A stretch of 64,000 nucleotides of DNA from HO2-45-11b sp964450915 (GCA_964450915.1 CAYVFG010000001.1:1-64000); one strand, 5' to 3'; shown: positions 33,541-42,354, counted from the first letter of the stretch. Made by a program: numbers and translations. The notes: generated by a model from the sequence alone, not told the origin.

Positions 33541-34033
33541 AACTCGTGGTGATCATTGATATCATGATGTCGTTAAGTAATCGGCCACGAAAATTACTAA
33601 GGATCACATTGCGTATTTCGTTAATTTTTTTGATCTCAGTAATAGGGATTGATCCAAGCTCTTGAGGAGCATATATAATAAGTGCTGTCTGGTCGTTTTT
33701 CTGCCTTAAAATATCGTCTATTGAATCAGCCCAATCATGCCAAAATATTAAAAAAAGTGTAGCTTTTTCAGCACGACCAATATCACGCCTATCCATTATT
33801 TCAATAATATTCTTATCACTAAACAGTTCCGAATCTAAGAGCATATTCTTTAAATGTGGAAGGTTTTCACCTTTTGCAAAAACTGCAATTTTCCTCCTAG
33901 CAAGACCATTTCCTAACCTAAGCAACGCTGGCCATATGCCTATAGCCCAAGTAATTACTCCAGCTACCACAGTAATCAGGACAACAAGCGTACTTAGTCT
34001 CCCCAACCAATCAATTACTGTTAAAAAATCCAT
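33527..34033 (-). CDS. Membrane-anchored putative CBASS effector
   Basis: 168 residues from the ATG at 34033. A long hydrophobic N-terminal helix (LSTLVVLITVVAGVITWAIGI) anchors a soluble alpha/beta domain: KIAVFAKG, helix LPHLKNMLLDSELF, strand NIIEIM, then KATLFLIFWHDWADSIDDIL, strand TALIIYAP and a final helix NDIMISMITTSYEK. This order suggests a small Rossmann/TIR-like sensor, but no known effector name fits surely. The gene is first in an operon with the CD-NTase, sharing a LexA-like controlled promoter. The likely job is membrane damage or nucleotide depletion on sensing the cyclic nucleotide. Function is inferred from partnership. Confidence 0.65.
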   Translation of the reverse strand: MDFLTVIDWLGRLSTLVVLITVVAGVITWAIGIWPALLRLGNGLARRKIAVFAKGENLPHLKNMLLDSELFSDKNIIEIMDRRDIGRAEKATLFLIFWHDWADSIDDILRQKNDQTALIIYAPQELGSIPITEIKKINEIRNVILSNFRGRLLNDIMISMITTSYEKR

Positions 34034-34040
34034 AATTACA

Positions 34041-34069
34041 ATATTAGAATGAAAAGTAGAACGTGTAAA
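34041..34069 (-). promoter_or_regulatory. Promoter of the CBASS-like operon, -35 within the operator
   Basis: Minus-strand TTTACA (34064-34069), 17-base spacer, TAATAT (34041-34046). The predicted transcript would start at or within a few bases of the ATG at 34033, so the message is probably leaderless. The -35 lies inside the palindrome at 34058-34077. Confidence 0.65.
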
Positions 34070-34077
34070 TACGTTCT
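34058..34077. promoter_or_regulatory. Palindromic operator between CBASS operon and lexA-like gene
   Basis: Perfect 7-bp arms AGAACGT and ACGTTCT flank GTAAAT. It contains GAAC and GTTC half-sites as in SOS boxes of the GAAC...GTTC class. It covers the -35 of the minus-strand promoter and touches the -35 of the plus-strand one, so a bound repressor would block both. Confidence 0.72.
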
Positions 34078-34104
34078 TGTGCACATCTTATCCACAGGTA
34101 TAAT
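34077..34104 (+). promoter_or_regulatory. Promoter of the LexA-like gene
   Basis: TTGTGC (34077-34082), 16-base spacer, perfect TATAAT (34099-34104). The ATG at 34111 lies seven bases after the -10 start, so transcription should begin at the start codon (leaderless message). Confidence 0.7.
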
Positions 34105-34110
34105 GAAAAT

Positions 34111-34731
34111 ATGTCCAAACTATTACCAAAGCTTCATCCGACGCAAAAAAAAATTCTTGATCTCTTAAAAGAGCATTCTGATAATCCCCTTACGATGATT
34201 GAGCTCAAAGACTTGGTCGGAGCCTCCTCTACGAGTGTAATTCATCACCACATATTACGCTTAGAGAAGAAGGGGTACTTGAGACGCAACCCATCAAATC
34301 CTAGAGACTACAGAATTCTTACAGATTCCCCAGATAACTATATGGCATATATTAATTTGTATGGCCTCGCACAGTGCGGTCCTAACGGATCGCTTCTGGA
34401 AGGAGATCCTGTTGATCGTATTAAGATGGAGTCTCGAATGTTAGGTTTTCCATCCGAAGAAGCGTTCATGGTACAGGCTAAGGGTAACTCGATGGCACCT
34501 CACATTAAGTCTGGAAATTTAGTAATTGCACAAAAGACACAAGACTTTAGTAGGCTAAATGGGAAAGTAGTTGTTTGTGTTAATGATGGAAAAGCGCTGA
34601 TTAAAAAAATGACAATTCAAAATCAAGAAATATTACTATCTTCGTTTAATGAAAAATATCATCCATTTGCCGCGGCGGATGATTTTCGAGTGGAAGGACT
34701 AGTTCGCGGAGTCCTGTCGAGATCGTTCTAG
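34111..34731 (+). CDS. LexA-like repressor with S24 self-cleaving domain
   Basis: 206 residues. The N-terminal winged helix (residues 8-70) has LHPTQKKILDLLKEHSDNPLTMIELKDLVGASSTSVIHHHILRLEKKGYL. The S24 domain shows a putative cleavage site in AQCGPNGSLLEGDP (Cys-Gly, where LexA has Ala-Gly), the nucleophile Ser in GNSMAPHIKSGNLVIA and the Lys in GKALIKKM. DNA damage would cause self-cleavage and release of repression. Here it is divergent from the CBASS-like operon with one operator between, so it may time defence expression rather than a general SOS response. Whether the genome has another lexA is not visible. Confidence 0.87.
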   Translation: MSKLLPKLHPTQKKILDLLKEHSDNPLTMIELKDLVGASSTSVIHHHILRLEKKGYLRRNPSNPRDYRILTDSPDNYMAYINLYGLAQCGPNGSLLEGDPVDRIKMESRMLGFPSEEAFMVQAKGNSMAPHIKSGNLVIAQKTQDFSRLNGKVVVCVNDGKALIKKMTIQNQEILLSSFNEKYHPFAAADDFRVEGLVRGVLSRSF

Positions 34732-34784
34732 TCCGAACTATTCTTTTTGGTCAAAAATAATCAATCTTCTGATTTAGCAATTCG

Positions 34785-37121
34785 TTAAAGTAATTCCATG
34801 AAATCAACCCAGGAGGTATTATCATTTACTTCAAAACCATCCACAGATTCGTTATCGCATTTCCAAATACCGCCTATGTTTGCCACGATGCCACCGACAA
34901 TGTTTTTACCTTGCTTGTTCCATTTTTGTATGTAGGCATACAGGCCCTTTGATTTGTCGATTGTTTCAAATGATTCCACAGTCTGTTTTTTCTTTGTATC
35001 AAATAATCCGATGCGCCCATCTTTGAACTGGACTATAAAATCAACATAAAATGCATCTACGGTATGCGTGCTTCTATTCTCGTACGGCACTGCAAAATGC
35101 TCGCTTCCGTGATCGCCATTCTTATACCACCATGCAATTTTTTCGCTATTTGCTTCTAGGAAGTCCATGAAAGCCGTTTCGTTGATTCTGCCAGTGTATT
35201 CTTTGCGAATATAGCAGGGGGCCATAGCAGCGAGCTTGTACTGCTCTAAGGCCTCGTATTCGTCCGTATAGGATAATTGATCTGGTACATTCCATAGCCT
35301 TCCTGCTTGGCTCATAGCAAACTGTTGTTTTGCTTCTATTTCTTCACGTCGAACCGGACCATATACAGCAAGTGCCTTGTCGATTATATGCCTCAATTCA
35401 CTCTTCTCTTTTTTTGCCATGTCATTGACGAGGATTTTATATATCTCGTAGCTGTCGCTATCAACAATGCTTTTGATCCATACGCGCAACGCTGATTTGA
35501 GCGTGCCCCATGATCGTTCAGGAGCATATTTTTTGCCGTTATCTTCTTGTATCGTTAATATCTCATAGCAATATAAGTTGAACAGTTTTTCTAAGTCATT
35601 GTGCGATATTTCGTGCTCCAATTCTTTATCGCTTTTGCGTATCTCTTTAATAAAATCGTCATACACTTTAATTTCTGCATCTACGATCAAGCGATTGTTC
35701 AGCTTAAAGTTTTTCAGCTCAAATTTCTTTTTTACCTTAGCAAGTTTTGCAGTGAGAATATCGGAGCCTGTTATGCCGAGTTCGCTGTCTGCGACTTCTG
35801 CAAAAGTAGTTTGAAACGATGCACCCAGGTCGCCATAGTCTGTACGGCTCAAATAGATTGATTCTAGATCAATATTTTCGACGCCTTTTCTCTTATTACT
35901 TATCAGACTAGTAGCTTTATTTTTTGTGCCTTCCGGTAGCTTGATTTCGTTCTTCTTATAGTTCGTATACAGATAAGCGATGTTGATTAAAGGCTGTGTT
36001 GCATAATGATATCCACGAGGCATACGCAATATACGGCCTACGGTTTGCTCGTGAAAAATAGGACTTTTCACTTCTCGAAACATGACGAGTATGCTGGCTC
36101 GTGGGCAATCCCAGCCGGTAGCTGCCGCTTGTTTAAATATCAAAAATTGCACACTTGATCGATTACTTTCAACGGCTTCAAGATTCTCTTTTTCTTTTGA
36201 TAGCCAAACTGCAATCTCATTTTCTTTCACGCCTTTTTGCTTTAGGTATCTTTTTACAGTTTCAAGTTTGCTTTCAGTCTCAACGTCTTTCTTCTCTGAT
36301 TCGTCACTAGGAAGCTGGATCAATACAAGCGGGTTTATGTCCTCGTCGATTTCTTGGTATGCGCGTAAAAGCTCGAGACGTTTATTGTACGCCATTTCAA
36401 GCAACATTCTGTCTTGGTCATCTTCCGTTACTTTTGCAAAGTCTTCTTTTGTTTGTACGACAATTTTTTCTTTGATCAATCCTTGCTCAATAACGTCTTC
36501 GTGTCGAACGTATACATATCCGGCCTTGCCGTCGTCTTCATCTTCTCGGCTTGGTACGTTTATCGGGGTAGCTGTTACGTGAACGATAATGCGAGGGCTT
36601 ATAAGTTCAACCAAGTCATCTGCGAGCGTTGTGCTTGCGTCTCTGTGTGCCTCGTCAATAAGCAATACGATTTCTCGGCCATCTTCTTGGGTATTGCGTA
36701 TAAATTCATCAAATGTCGTGTTTTGTTCGCCTTCTCTGCGTAGTAAGCGGTTTTCTTTACTTGTCGATTTTAGTTTTTGCCAGTTGATAAAGAATATCTC
36801 GTTTTTCTTCAACTTCTTTTCCTTCAAATCGTTCAAGTCTGTTAACTGTAATTCGCTTGCACCGCCATAATACTCGAAAAACTTTTTCTTGCTTTGTTCA
36901 TATGATTCTTCACTGAAACTAACCCATACATATGCTCGGTCCGCATCAAATTGAGGATCATTTACAAGATCACGCAAGAAATGTGCCATCACTACAGTCT
37001 TTCCACTACCTGTAGGAGCTTTAAACGTAAGCGGTAATTGTTTGTTGCCGGTTTCCCATAGAGTAAGAAACTTCTTTCGTAATTCGGTAATCGCTGTTTG
37101 TTGGAATGGCTTTAGTTTCAT
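34785..37121 (-). CDS. res: Type III restriction enzyme, helicase-nuclease subunit (Res)
   Basis: 778 residues, shorter than the roughly 900-1000 of classical Res. Helicase motifs: APTGSGKTVVMAHFL, LLIDEAHRDAS, VHVTATPI, and motif VI QTVGRILRMP. Near the C-terminus VDFIVQFKDGRIGLFDTKKKQT fits the PD-(D/E)xK nuclease core (D, then D-x-K). In type III systems Res moves along DNA after Mod binds unmethylated sites and cuts when two complexes meet. Its start overlaps the mod stop by four bases (ATGA), giving translational coupling. The region after residue 420 lacks clear motifs. Confidence 0.9.
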   Translation of the reverse strand: MKLKPFQQTAITELRKKFLTLWETGNKQLPLTFKAPTGSGKTVVMAHFLRDLVNDPQFDADRAYVWVSFSEESYEQSKKKFFEYYGGASELQLTDLNDLKEKKLKKNEIFFINWQKLKSTSKENRLLRREGEQNTTFDEFIRNTQEDGREIVLLIDEAHRDASTTLADDLVELISPRIIVHVTATPINVPSREDEDDGKAGYVYVRHEDVIEQGLIKEKIVVQTKEDFAKVTEDDQDRMLLEMAYNKRLELLRAYQEIDEDINPLVLIQLPSDESEKKDVETESKLETVKRYLKQKGVKENEIAVWLSKEKENLEAVESNRSSVQFLIFKQAAATGWDCPRASILVMFREVKSPIFHEQTVGRILRMPRGYHYATQPLINIAYLYTNYKKNEIKLPEGTKNKATSLISNKRKGVENIDLESIYLSRTDYGDLGASFQTTFAEVADSELGITGSDILTAKLAKVKKKFELKNFKLNNRLIVDAEIKVYDDFIKEIRKSDKELEHEISHNDLEKLFNLYCYEILTIQEDNGKKYAPERSWGTLKSALRVWIKSIVDSDSYEIYKILVNDMAKKEKSELRHIIDKALAVYGPVRREEIEAKQQFAMSQAGRLWNVPDQLSYTDEYEALEQYKLAAMAPCYIRKEYTGRINETAFMDFLEANSEKIAWWYKNGDHGSEHFAVPYENRSTHTVDAFYVDFIVQFKDGRIGLFDTKKKQTVESFETIDKSKGLYAYIQKWNKQGKNIVGGIVANIGGIWKCDNESVDGFEVNDNTSWVDFMELL

Positions 37122-38794
37122 AGCTCGGCATTTATCTGCTTATATACTTCGATAATTGGCTCAGGTATATCGTTTACGGTAATGTTTGGAAATTCTGCAA
37201 AGTCATCTTGATATTGACCTGTAGTCCAAGAGAAAATATATAGAGCGACTTTTTCTAGCTTTGCCAGCTTCTTTGTTAGTTCGGGCAGTTTTCGCATGTC
37301 TTCTCGAAAATATATCGCGCAATGTCGCTTGCCATCTGTAAAAATCTGATAGTACTCAGTTTCATCCGTTTTTTCCCTCAATGTGTTTTCACGCAATGCA
37401 ATCATCTCGCCTATATGACGAGCAAGCCTCACTCTGTCGTCATCAGTTACTTCATCTTCACTGTTTTTTTGAACAAAGTTTCGGCGATAATATCTTAAAT
37501 TACCTGGAATAGGATTTACTATTTTTCCATTATACTCATAACCCTCTATTACTTTTTTAATACGAGGGTAACAAACTCTTTCTGCGATAGCATTCTCGTT
37601 GTTTGTGCATAAAATAAATTGCCTCTGACCCCCGTCTTCTTTATTGAGCATCATTGCAGCATGCCCAGTAGTTCCCGACCCTGCAAAGAAATCTAGGACT
37701 ACTGCATCTTGCTTCGCCCCGTGACGCAAAAAGAATTTTATCAGTTCTGTTGGTTTTGGATTTTCAAATATATCTTTTTTACCAAAAATTCTTGTTAATT
37801 CGTTAGTTCCATCTGTAGTAGTTGCAACATCAAGTAGGATGCTTCTTTCTTTGATTTTTTTCACCTCTCCTTCTTTGAAATAGATTTTTTCATACGATAA
37901 CCATTTTCCTCTTTTCTTTTGCCAAAAAATCAGATCTTTCTCAACTAGCATATTCATTCGTTTCTTACCTACGCGCCATCGCCCATCACCACCATCGGGA
38001 GCAATAGGATAAACATTTTTTCCGTCAGGAGATTTAATCGAGAAATACATTTTTGGCCTATCTTCTCGTCGAGCTGTATTACCCCATTTCGCTAATTTGA
38101 CTGCTGTAAACTTCCCGCTTTGATCTTCTTTATTAAATTCTGATTCTTCAATAAGTATTTCTTCGTCAAGCCATTTAAATTCTTGAGATCTAGCATATAC
38201 AAGAACATACTCATGCTCTGTAACAAAATAAGCATCCGCTTGACCTCCGCCTTCCTTTTTTCTCCAAATTAGAGTTCCAACAAAATTATTCTCATCAAAG
38301 ATTTCATCACAAAGCATCCTTAACGGTGCTTGCTCATTATTATCGATACTAATAAAAATTGCTCCTGTTGATTTTAGAAGAGACTTCGCAATTTTAAGAC
38401 GTTTTTCCATAAAAGAAAGCCAGGCACTGTGCCGAAAACCATCTTCTTTATCAACAAGCTTGTCATTATATATAAAATCGTTATTGCCAGTGTTATAAGG
38501 CGGATCAATATAAATAACATCTATTTTTCCCGTATGAGTATATCTCAAAACTGAAAGCGCATGATAATTATCACCCTCAATCATTATATTCGTAGGACCT
38601 GTTTCGTCATTGCGTATATCTTTATCGTTTACTGGTTCCAATATTGGAAAATTGTTTTTGCACATTTCCGCAACATCTTCAGGTTTATCCCTCCATACAA
38701 GACCATACTTCTTTCCATTTAAAACGTTTTCAAGCTCGTGCACGAGCTCTTCTTTTGTTAGTTTTGAATAGTCTTTTTTCTTTAGTCTGCTCAC
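37118..38794 (-). CDS. mod: Type III DNA methyltransferase subunit (Mod)
   Basis: 558 residues. The catalytic motif IV DPPYNTGNNDF precedes motif I FFAGSGTTGHA, the beta-class order of type III Mod proteins, which methylate the N6 of adenine. The region between them (about 140-330) is the target-recognition part. The N-terminus has GLVWRDKPEDVAEM and EPVNDKDIRNDETGPTNIMIEGDNYHALSVL, typical of Mod. It binds DNA sequence-specifically both for methylation and for restriction with Res. It is the first gene of the pair; res follows with a four-base overlap. There is no sign of phase-variable simple repeats. Confidence 0.93.
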   Translation of the reverse strand: MSRLKKKDYSKLTKEELVHELENVLNGKKYGLVWRDKPEDVAEMCKNNFPILEPVNDKDIRNDETGPTNIMIEGDNYHALSVLRYTHTGKIDVIYIDPPYNTGNNDFIYNDKLVDKEDGFRHSAWLSFMEKRLKIAKSLLKSTGAIFISIDNNEQAPLRMLCDEIFDENNFVGTLIWRKKEGGGQADAYFVTEHEYVLVYARSQEFKWLDEEILIEESEFNKEDQSGKFTAVKLAKWGNTARREDRPKMYFSIKSPDGKNVYPIAPDGGDGRWRVGKKRMNMLVEKDLIFWQKKRGKWLSYEKIYFKEGEVKKIKERSILLDVATTTDGTNELTRIFGKKDIFENPKPTELIKFFLRHGAKQDAVVLDFFAGSGTTGHAAMMLNKEDGGQRQFILCTNNENAIAERVCYPRIKKVIEGYEYNGKIVNPIPGNLRYYRRNFVQKNSEDEVTDDDRVRLARHIGEMIALRENTLREKTDETEYYQIFTDGKRHCAIYFREDMRKLPELTKKLAKLEKVALYIFSWTTGQYQDDFAEFPNITVNDIPEPIIEVYKQINAEL

Positions 38795-38869
38795 AATATC
38801 AACACTACAACATAAAACGGTCCTTCACACACTCAATATAGCCCAGGGAGGTACATTTTGCGAACGTTC

Positions 38870-39580
38870 TCAGTTCTTGAGCATCCCCTCTTCCCGAAAA
38901 CTGAAAAACTCTGTTTTACTGATAATAACGTGATCGAGCAGGCCAATACCCATTAATATTCCGGCGTCGAATAGTCGTTTTGTAACCTCGATATCCGCTT
39001 CGCTGGGATGCGGGTCGCCGGATGGATGATTGTGCGATACTGCGATACTTGCAGCATGATGGGATATGGCCGCTTGGAATGTTTCGCGAGGATGGACGAG
39101 GCTGGAATTGAGCGTGCCTACGGTAAGCAAGTCCGTGCCTACTATCCTGTTTCTATTATCAAACGAAATAACGTAAAAATGTTCTTTATTCCAGTTTCGG
39201 ATTTCTTGGCGAATATGTTCCGCAATATGCTCAGGAGATGCGACGGCGCGTGCAGTATTTTTTATTTTCTCTTTACTACGTTCAGTTTTTAAAACTCTTC
39301 TGGCAATTTCTAGACTTGCTTTTAATTGCAACGCTTTTGCAGACCCAAGGCCTTTAATATTTTGCAAATCTTCAAGCGATGCATTAACGATGCTATCTAA
39401 TGATCCGAACGTTGCCATAAGTTCTTTTGCGATATCCATAACCGGATTACCTGCAACACCTCGACCTATTAACACAGCGAGTAATTCTTGAGCGGATATT
39501 TTTTCGGCACCATCTTTTATCATTCGCTCGCGCGGACGTTCTTCGAATGGTAAATCATGAACGGTGAAGGAGCTCTTCAT
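38870..39580 (-). CDS. radC: RadC family JAB-domain protein
   Basis: 236 residues, full length. A helix-hairpin-helix region (NIKGLGSAKALQLKASLEIARR) comes before a JAB/MPN metalloprotein domain with EHFYVISFDNRNRI, SHNHPSGDPHPSEAD (metal ligands HxHPSG...S..D) and GLLDHVIISKTEFFSF. RadC proteins are often found near mobile and defence genes; the early link with radiation repair is doubtful. It lies just beyond the type III system on the same strand. The N-terminus (LPFEERPRERMIKDGAEKISAQELLAVLIGRG) is a canonical RadC start. Confidence 0.93.
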   Translation of the reverse strand: MKSSFTVHDLPFEERPRERMIKDGAEKISAQELLAVLIGRGVAGNPVMDIAKELMATFGSLDSIVNASLEDLQNIKGLGSAKALQLKASLEIARRVLKTERSKEKIKNTARAVASPEHIAEHIRQEIRNWNKEHFYVISFDNRNRIVGTDLLTVGTLNSSLVHPRETFQAAISHHAASIAVSHNHPSGDPHPSEADIEVTKRLFDAGILMGIGLLDHVIISKTEFFSFREEGMLKN

Positions 39581-39679
39581 ACATACAGTATAGCCCTTCG
39601 ACTTGGCTCAGAGTAATTTGCACAGGCAAAATAAAAACGCGTGGGCCAATGGCACCACGCGCATACACACAACGACTAC

Positions 39680-39997
39680 CTACACACGAACCCCATAGCG
39701 CTTCGCCTTGCCGTTTGTAAGTCGCCTGCTGCGGGATGATTTCTGCTTATCCCTGGATAGCAACCAAGCCAAATGATCGCGCCTTTGAGCAAGAATCCTC
39801 ATGCTGTTCGAGAACGTACTCACAAGCGCAGCAGATTCCGGTGCATTCAAGAATTCCGTCACCGCACGAACGAGAGTATCGGCAGGCCCACGAATATTCC
39901 CGATCGTTTTTTGGGTTGCGTGTTCCAATTTATGGATGACTTCATCGCAAGAAGCTGTGAGATTGGAAATCTGTGAGTAATCAACCTGAGTCTTCAC
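39680..39997 (-). CDS. Hypothetical helical protein, 105 residues
   Basis: The start is the GTG at 39997, six bases after AGGAGAG; the upstream frame to 40039 has no such site. The promoter is TTGACA, 18 bases, TACAGT (about 40050-40075). The protein is all-helical by pattern (ASCDEVIHKLEHATQKTIGNIRGPADTLVRAVTEFL, STFSNSMRILAQRRDHLAWLLSRDKQ) with a basic tail. A terminator with stem GCGTGG/CCACGC and T5 follows. Lone unit, no family recognised. Confidence 0.7.
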   Translation of the reverse strand: MKTQVDYSQISNLTASCDEVIHKLEHATQKTIGNIRGPADTLVRAVTEFLNAPESAALVSTFSNSMRILAQRRDHLAWLLSRDKQKSSRSRRLTNGKAKRYGVRV

Positions 39998-40208
39998 GTG
40001 ATCTCTCCTATAAAGAACCTTCGAAATCTTCCGGACCAAAGATACTGTATGCCCAACTCTGGATAGATGTCAACGTTCATGAACAGTGAAGGAGTTCTTC
40101 GTAATTGCAGTATAATAGCCCCCACTACGCCAAGGCTTCGCGGGGTTACTTGCAAAGGCAAGTAAAAATTAAAACACGGCATCACTTGATACCGTGCGAC
40201 ATGCATCC

Positions 40209-41024
40209 TCATTCGAACGCAGGGTTGGTTGCGGCTTCCAGTTTCACATATTCGCGAAACTGCCTGCCGGACATTTGGAGCACCTGCCCGCGAAGCGCCA
40301 TGGAAGCAAGCATGCGCGTCGTCATGATTTGCTGCCGCATAAGGAGAGGAACTTGATCCTGCCTCATGCACATCTCCAGCTTCTGCTGAAGCTGTTGCGA
40401 CATGACCTGCTTCATATGCATTCCCCTAGGCTCGCGCGCAACCCGCTGCATCGTTGCATTGTACTCCCTGCGATCGGCATCATCGGTAAGCTGGGGGCGG
40501 CAATCCTCTTTGCACAGATTGTAGCCCCACACCATATCGAAGAATTCGCCAATGGCATCCACATTCGCGTTCACCATCGGACCGATCGTGTTCACCAGCG
40601 TCCGAGAGCGTTCGATATCGCGACCGTTTATTCGAAAGCGCTGGCGGGTAACCGTTTTGAGTAACGGCTGCCCGCGGAAATCGATCTGCTTGCCGTGAAG
40701 CGCGAATTGCGATTGCGTTTCCTTGAACGTCGCTTCCACTTTGGGGAAGTCGAGCATCGTAATCTCGATCGCCAAGCGACCGTCTCGGTTGTTGTGATCA
40801 GGAATAATCTCAACATACTTCAGATCCGGGTCGACGGGGAAATGCTCGCGGCGGCATACATATACATGTGGTGAAATGCGCGCGAACATGACATCGCTTG
40901 CTACAACGGCAGACACGACATCCGACCACACCGGAATATCGATCGTAAAATTGCCATCCACAAACGCGAAGCAATTTTCGATCATCGCCTTCCACGGCCT
41001 GCTTTCATACATTGGGCGAGTCAT
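40209..41024 (-). CDS. Hypothetical protein with a sigma-54 region I-like C-terminus
   Basis: 271 residues. The N-terminal part (1-150) is strand-rich (AFVDGNFTIDIPVWSDVVSAVVASDVMFARISPHVYV). Residues 195-271 are helical and Gln/Met-rich: QVMSQQLQQKLEMCM, then QQIMTTRMLASMA, then QMSGRQFREYVKLEAATNPAFE. This resembles the start of sigma-54, where the first region reads Q-x-L-x-M-T-P-Q-L-Q-Q ... LQLS-x-x-E-L ... E-x-x-x-N-P-x-L-E. The likeness may reflect a helical motif that binds RNA polymerase or may be chance. The promoter is TTGACA, 17 bases, TATATA (about 41074-41102). A hairpin with CACGG/CCGTG follows the gene. Confidence 0.65.
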   Translation of the reverse strand: MTRPMYESRPWKAMIENCFAFVDGNFTIDIPVWSDVVSAVVASDVMFARISPHVYVCRREHFPVDPDLKYVEIIPDHNNRDGRLAIEITMLDFPKVEATFKETQSQFALHGKQIDFRGQPLLKTVTRQRFRINGRDIERSRTLVNTIGPMVNANVDAIGEFFDMVWGYNLCKEDCRPQLTDDADRREYNATMQRVAREPRGMHMKQVMSQQLQQKLEMCMRQDQVPLLMRQQIMTTRMLASMALRGQVLQMSGRQFREYVKLEAATNPAFE

Positions 41025-41113
41025 GACAATGCTCCGTTTGCGAGAGGGAATATTGTAAAGTGTGCTTGTTCTTATATACTTTTATTTATAGTATTTGTCA
41101 AGATATACGATAC

Positions 41114-41707
41114 TTACCGATTTTTCGCTGTCCACAAATTGTCCCACCAAGCGGATGGAGCCGTGGTGTAAATAGCTTTGCCGATTTCTTTAGATTTTTT
41201 ATGCGTTAATTTTTGCAACTGCGCATTACCTTTTTGCTTTCCTTTTCCGTTCAGCCAGATGCTTGCCTCTTTATTGCCTTGCCATTCGTATTCGCGAAGG
41301 AGCAACACCTGATCGAGCAAATCTGCGTCTTTGGCAATGGTGGATTCTTTTGATTCCCGAATTTCGTATTCATCGATCAATTCTTTCAAGTCCGGAAACG
41401 GCAATGTGCCCAATTGATCTGCGTGCACTTCGTCTTCAAATAGTTTCGCGTAGCGCTTGTGCACCCAATTGTGATCGCCCGTACGCGCCTCGGCCATGTC
41501 ATGGATAAGCGCCATCAGCGTTGTTTTATACGGATCGGCACCTTCTTCTTTTGCCAGAATCCACGCAATAATTGCCACACGGTAGGAGTGCGACGCAATG
41601 GTATCCGAATCGTCATCCGTAAGGAGCATCTGCCGATGCATGCGAGGCAATTTCCTCATCGTACCGATTTCAAATAAGAAGTTCGCAATTCGTTTGTATT
41701 TATTCAT
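41114..41707 (-). CDS. HD-domain phosphohydrolase (YfbR/HDDC2-like)
   Basis: 197 residues from the ATG at 41707; the longer frame upstream overlaps the divergent gene and lacks homology-like sequence. Metal ligands are H (SHSYRVAIIAWIL), HD (ALIHDMAEA) and a later Asp (AKDADLLDQVLLLREYE). The spacing and the KLPRMHRQMLL opening fit the 5'-deoxynucleotidase-like HD_3 group. These hydrolyse nucleoside monophosphates or related compounds. The gene is divergent from the peroxiredoxin gene, with 50 bases between start codons. Confidence 0.85.
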   Translation of the reverse strand: MNKYKRIANFLFEIGTMRKLPRMHRQMLLTDDDSDTIASHSYRVAIIAWILAKEEGADPYKTTLMALIHDMAEARTGDHNWVHKRYAKLFEDEVHADQLGTLPFPDLKELIDEYEIRESKESTIAKDADLLDQVLLLREYEWQGNKEASIWLNGKGKQKGNAQLQKLTHKKSKEIGKAIYTTAPSAWWDNLWTAKNR

Positions 41708-41757
41708 ATCCAAACTATATCCCTGGCAATGCGCTTTATACAAGGTATAGTAGGTGT

Positions 41758-42219
41758 ATGTTACAAGAAGGCACCAAGGCTCCCGATTTTTCCGCCCAAG
41801 ACCAATTTGAAAAGACGCATACGCTTGCAGACTACGCGGGCAAGTGGCTGATACTGTATTTTTATCCGAAAGACGACACGCCAGGATGCACGAAGGAAGC
41901 ATGCGCCATTCGCGATGCCTGGACGGATTTTAATACTGCGGGATTGAACGTGTTAGGGGTAAGCAAAGATTCTGTTGCAAGCCATATGAAATTTGCGGAA
42001 AAATATGCATTACCGTTTCCGCTCTTAGCTGATGAAGATAGGAAGATATTAGAAGCATACGAAGCGGAAGGCGAGAAGAATTTGTACGGAAAGATGCATT
42101 TCGGAACGCTCAGGATTACCTACTTAATTAATCCGGATGGCGTGATTGCAAAAGCATACCCGAACGTAAAACCGGATAAGCACGCAAAGCAGATTTTGGA
42201 GAATTTTAAGAATCTGTAG
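41758..42219 (+). CDS. bcp: Thiol peroxidase of the Bcp/PrxQ type
   Basis: 153 residues. The peroxidatic Cys lies in FYPKDDTPGCTKEACAIRD, and the resolving Cys five residues later marks the PrxQ/Bcp class. GVSKDSVASHMKFAEKYALPFPLLADEDRKI is canonical. It reduces hydrogen peroxide and organic peroxides in the cytoplasm with thioredoxin. The gene runs alone. Together with msrA, msrB and the Ccd/TlpA genes it shows substantial investment in oxidant defence. Confidence 0.95.
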   Translation: MLQEGTKAPDFSAQDQFEKTHTLADYAGKWLILYFYPKDDTPGCTKEACAIRDAWTDFNTAGLNVLGVSKDSVASHMKFAEKYALPFPLLADEDRKILEAYEAEGEKNLYGKMHFGTLRITYLINPDGVIAKAYPNVKPDKHAKQILENFKNL

Positions 42220-42354
42220 AAAAACTACTTAATACCTCAATAGGGCTATTTTTATACAATAATTGACATAATTTAACATATGAAGTATAATTAAAATGTT
42301 GATCGTGTGATCAACACACAGCTCCCCCAGTACCTCGACAACAAGGAATGCAGA

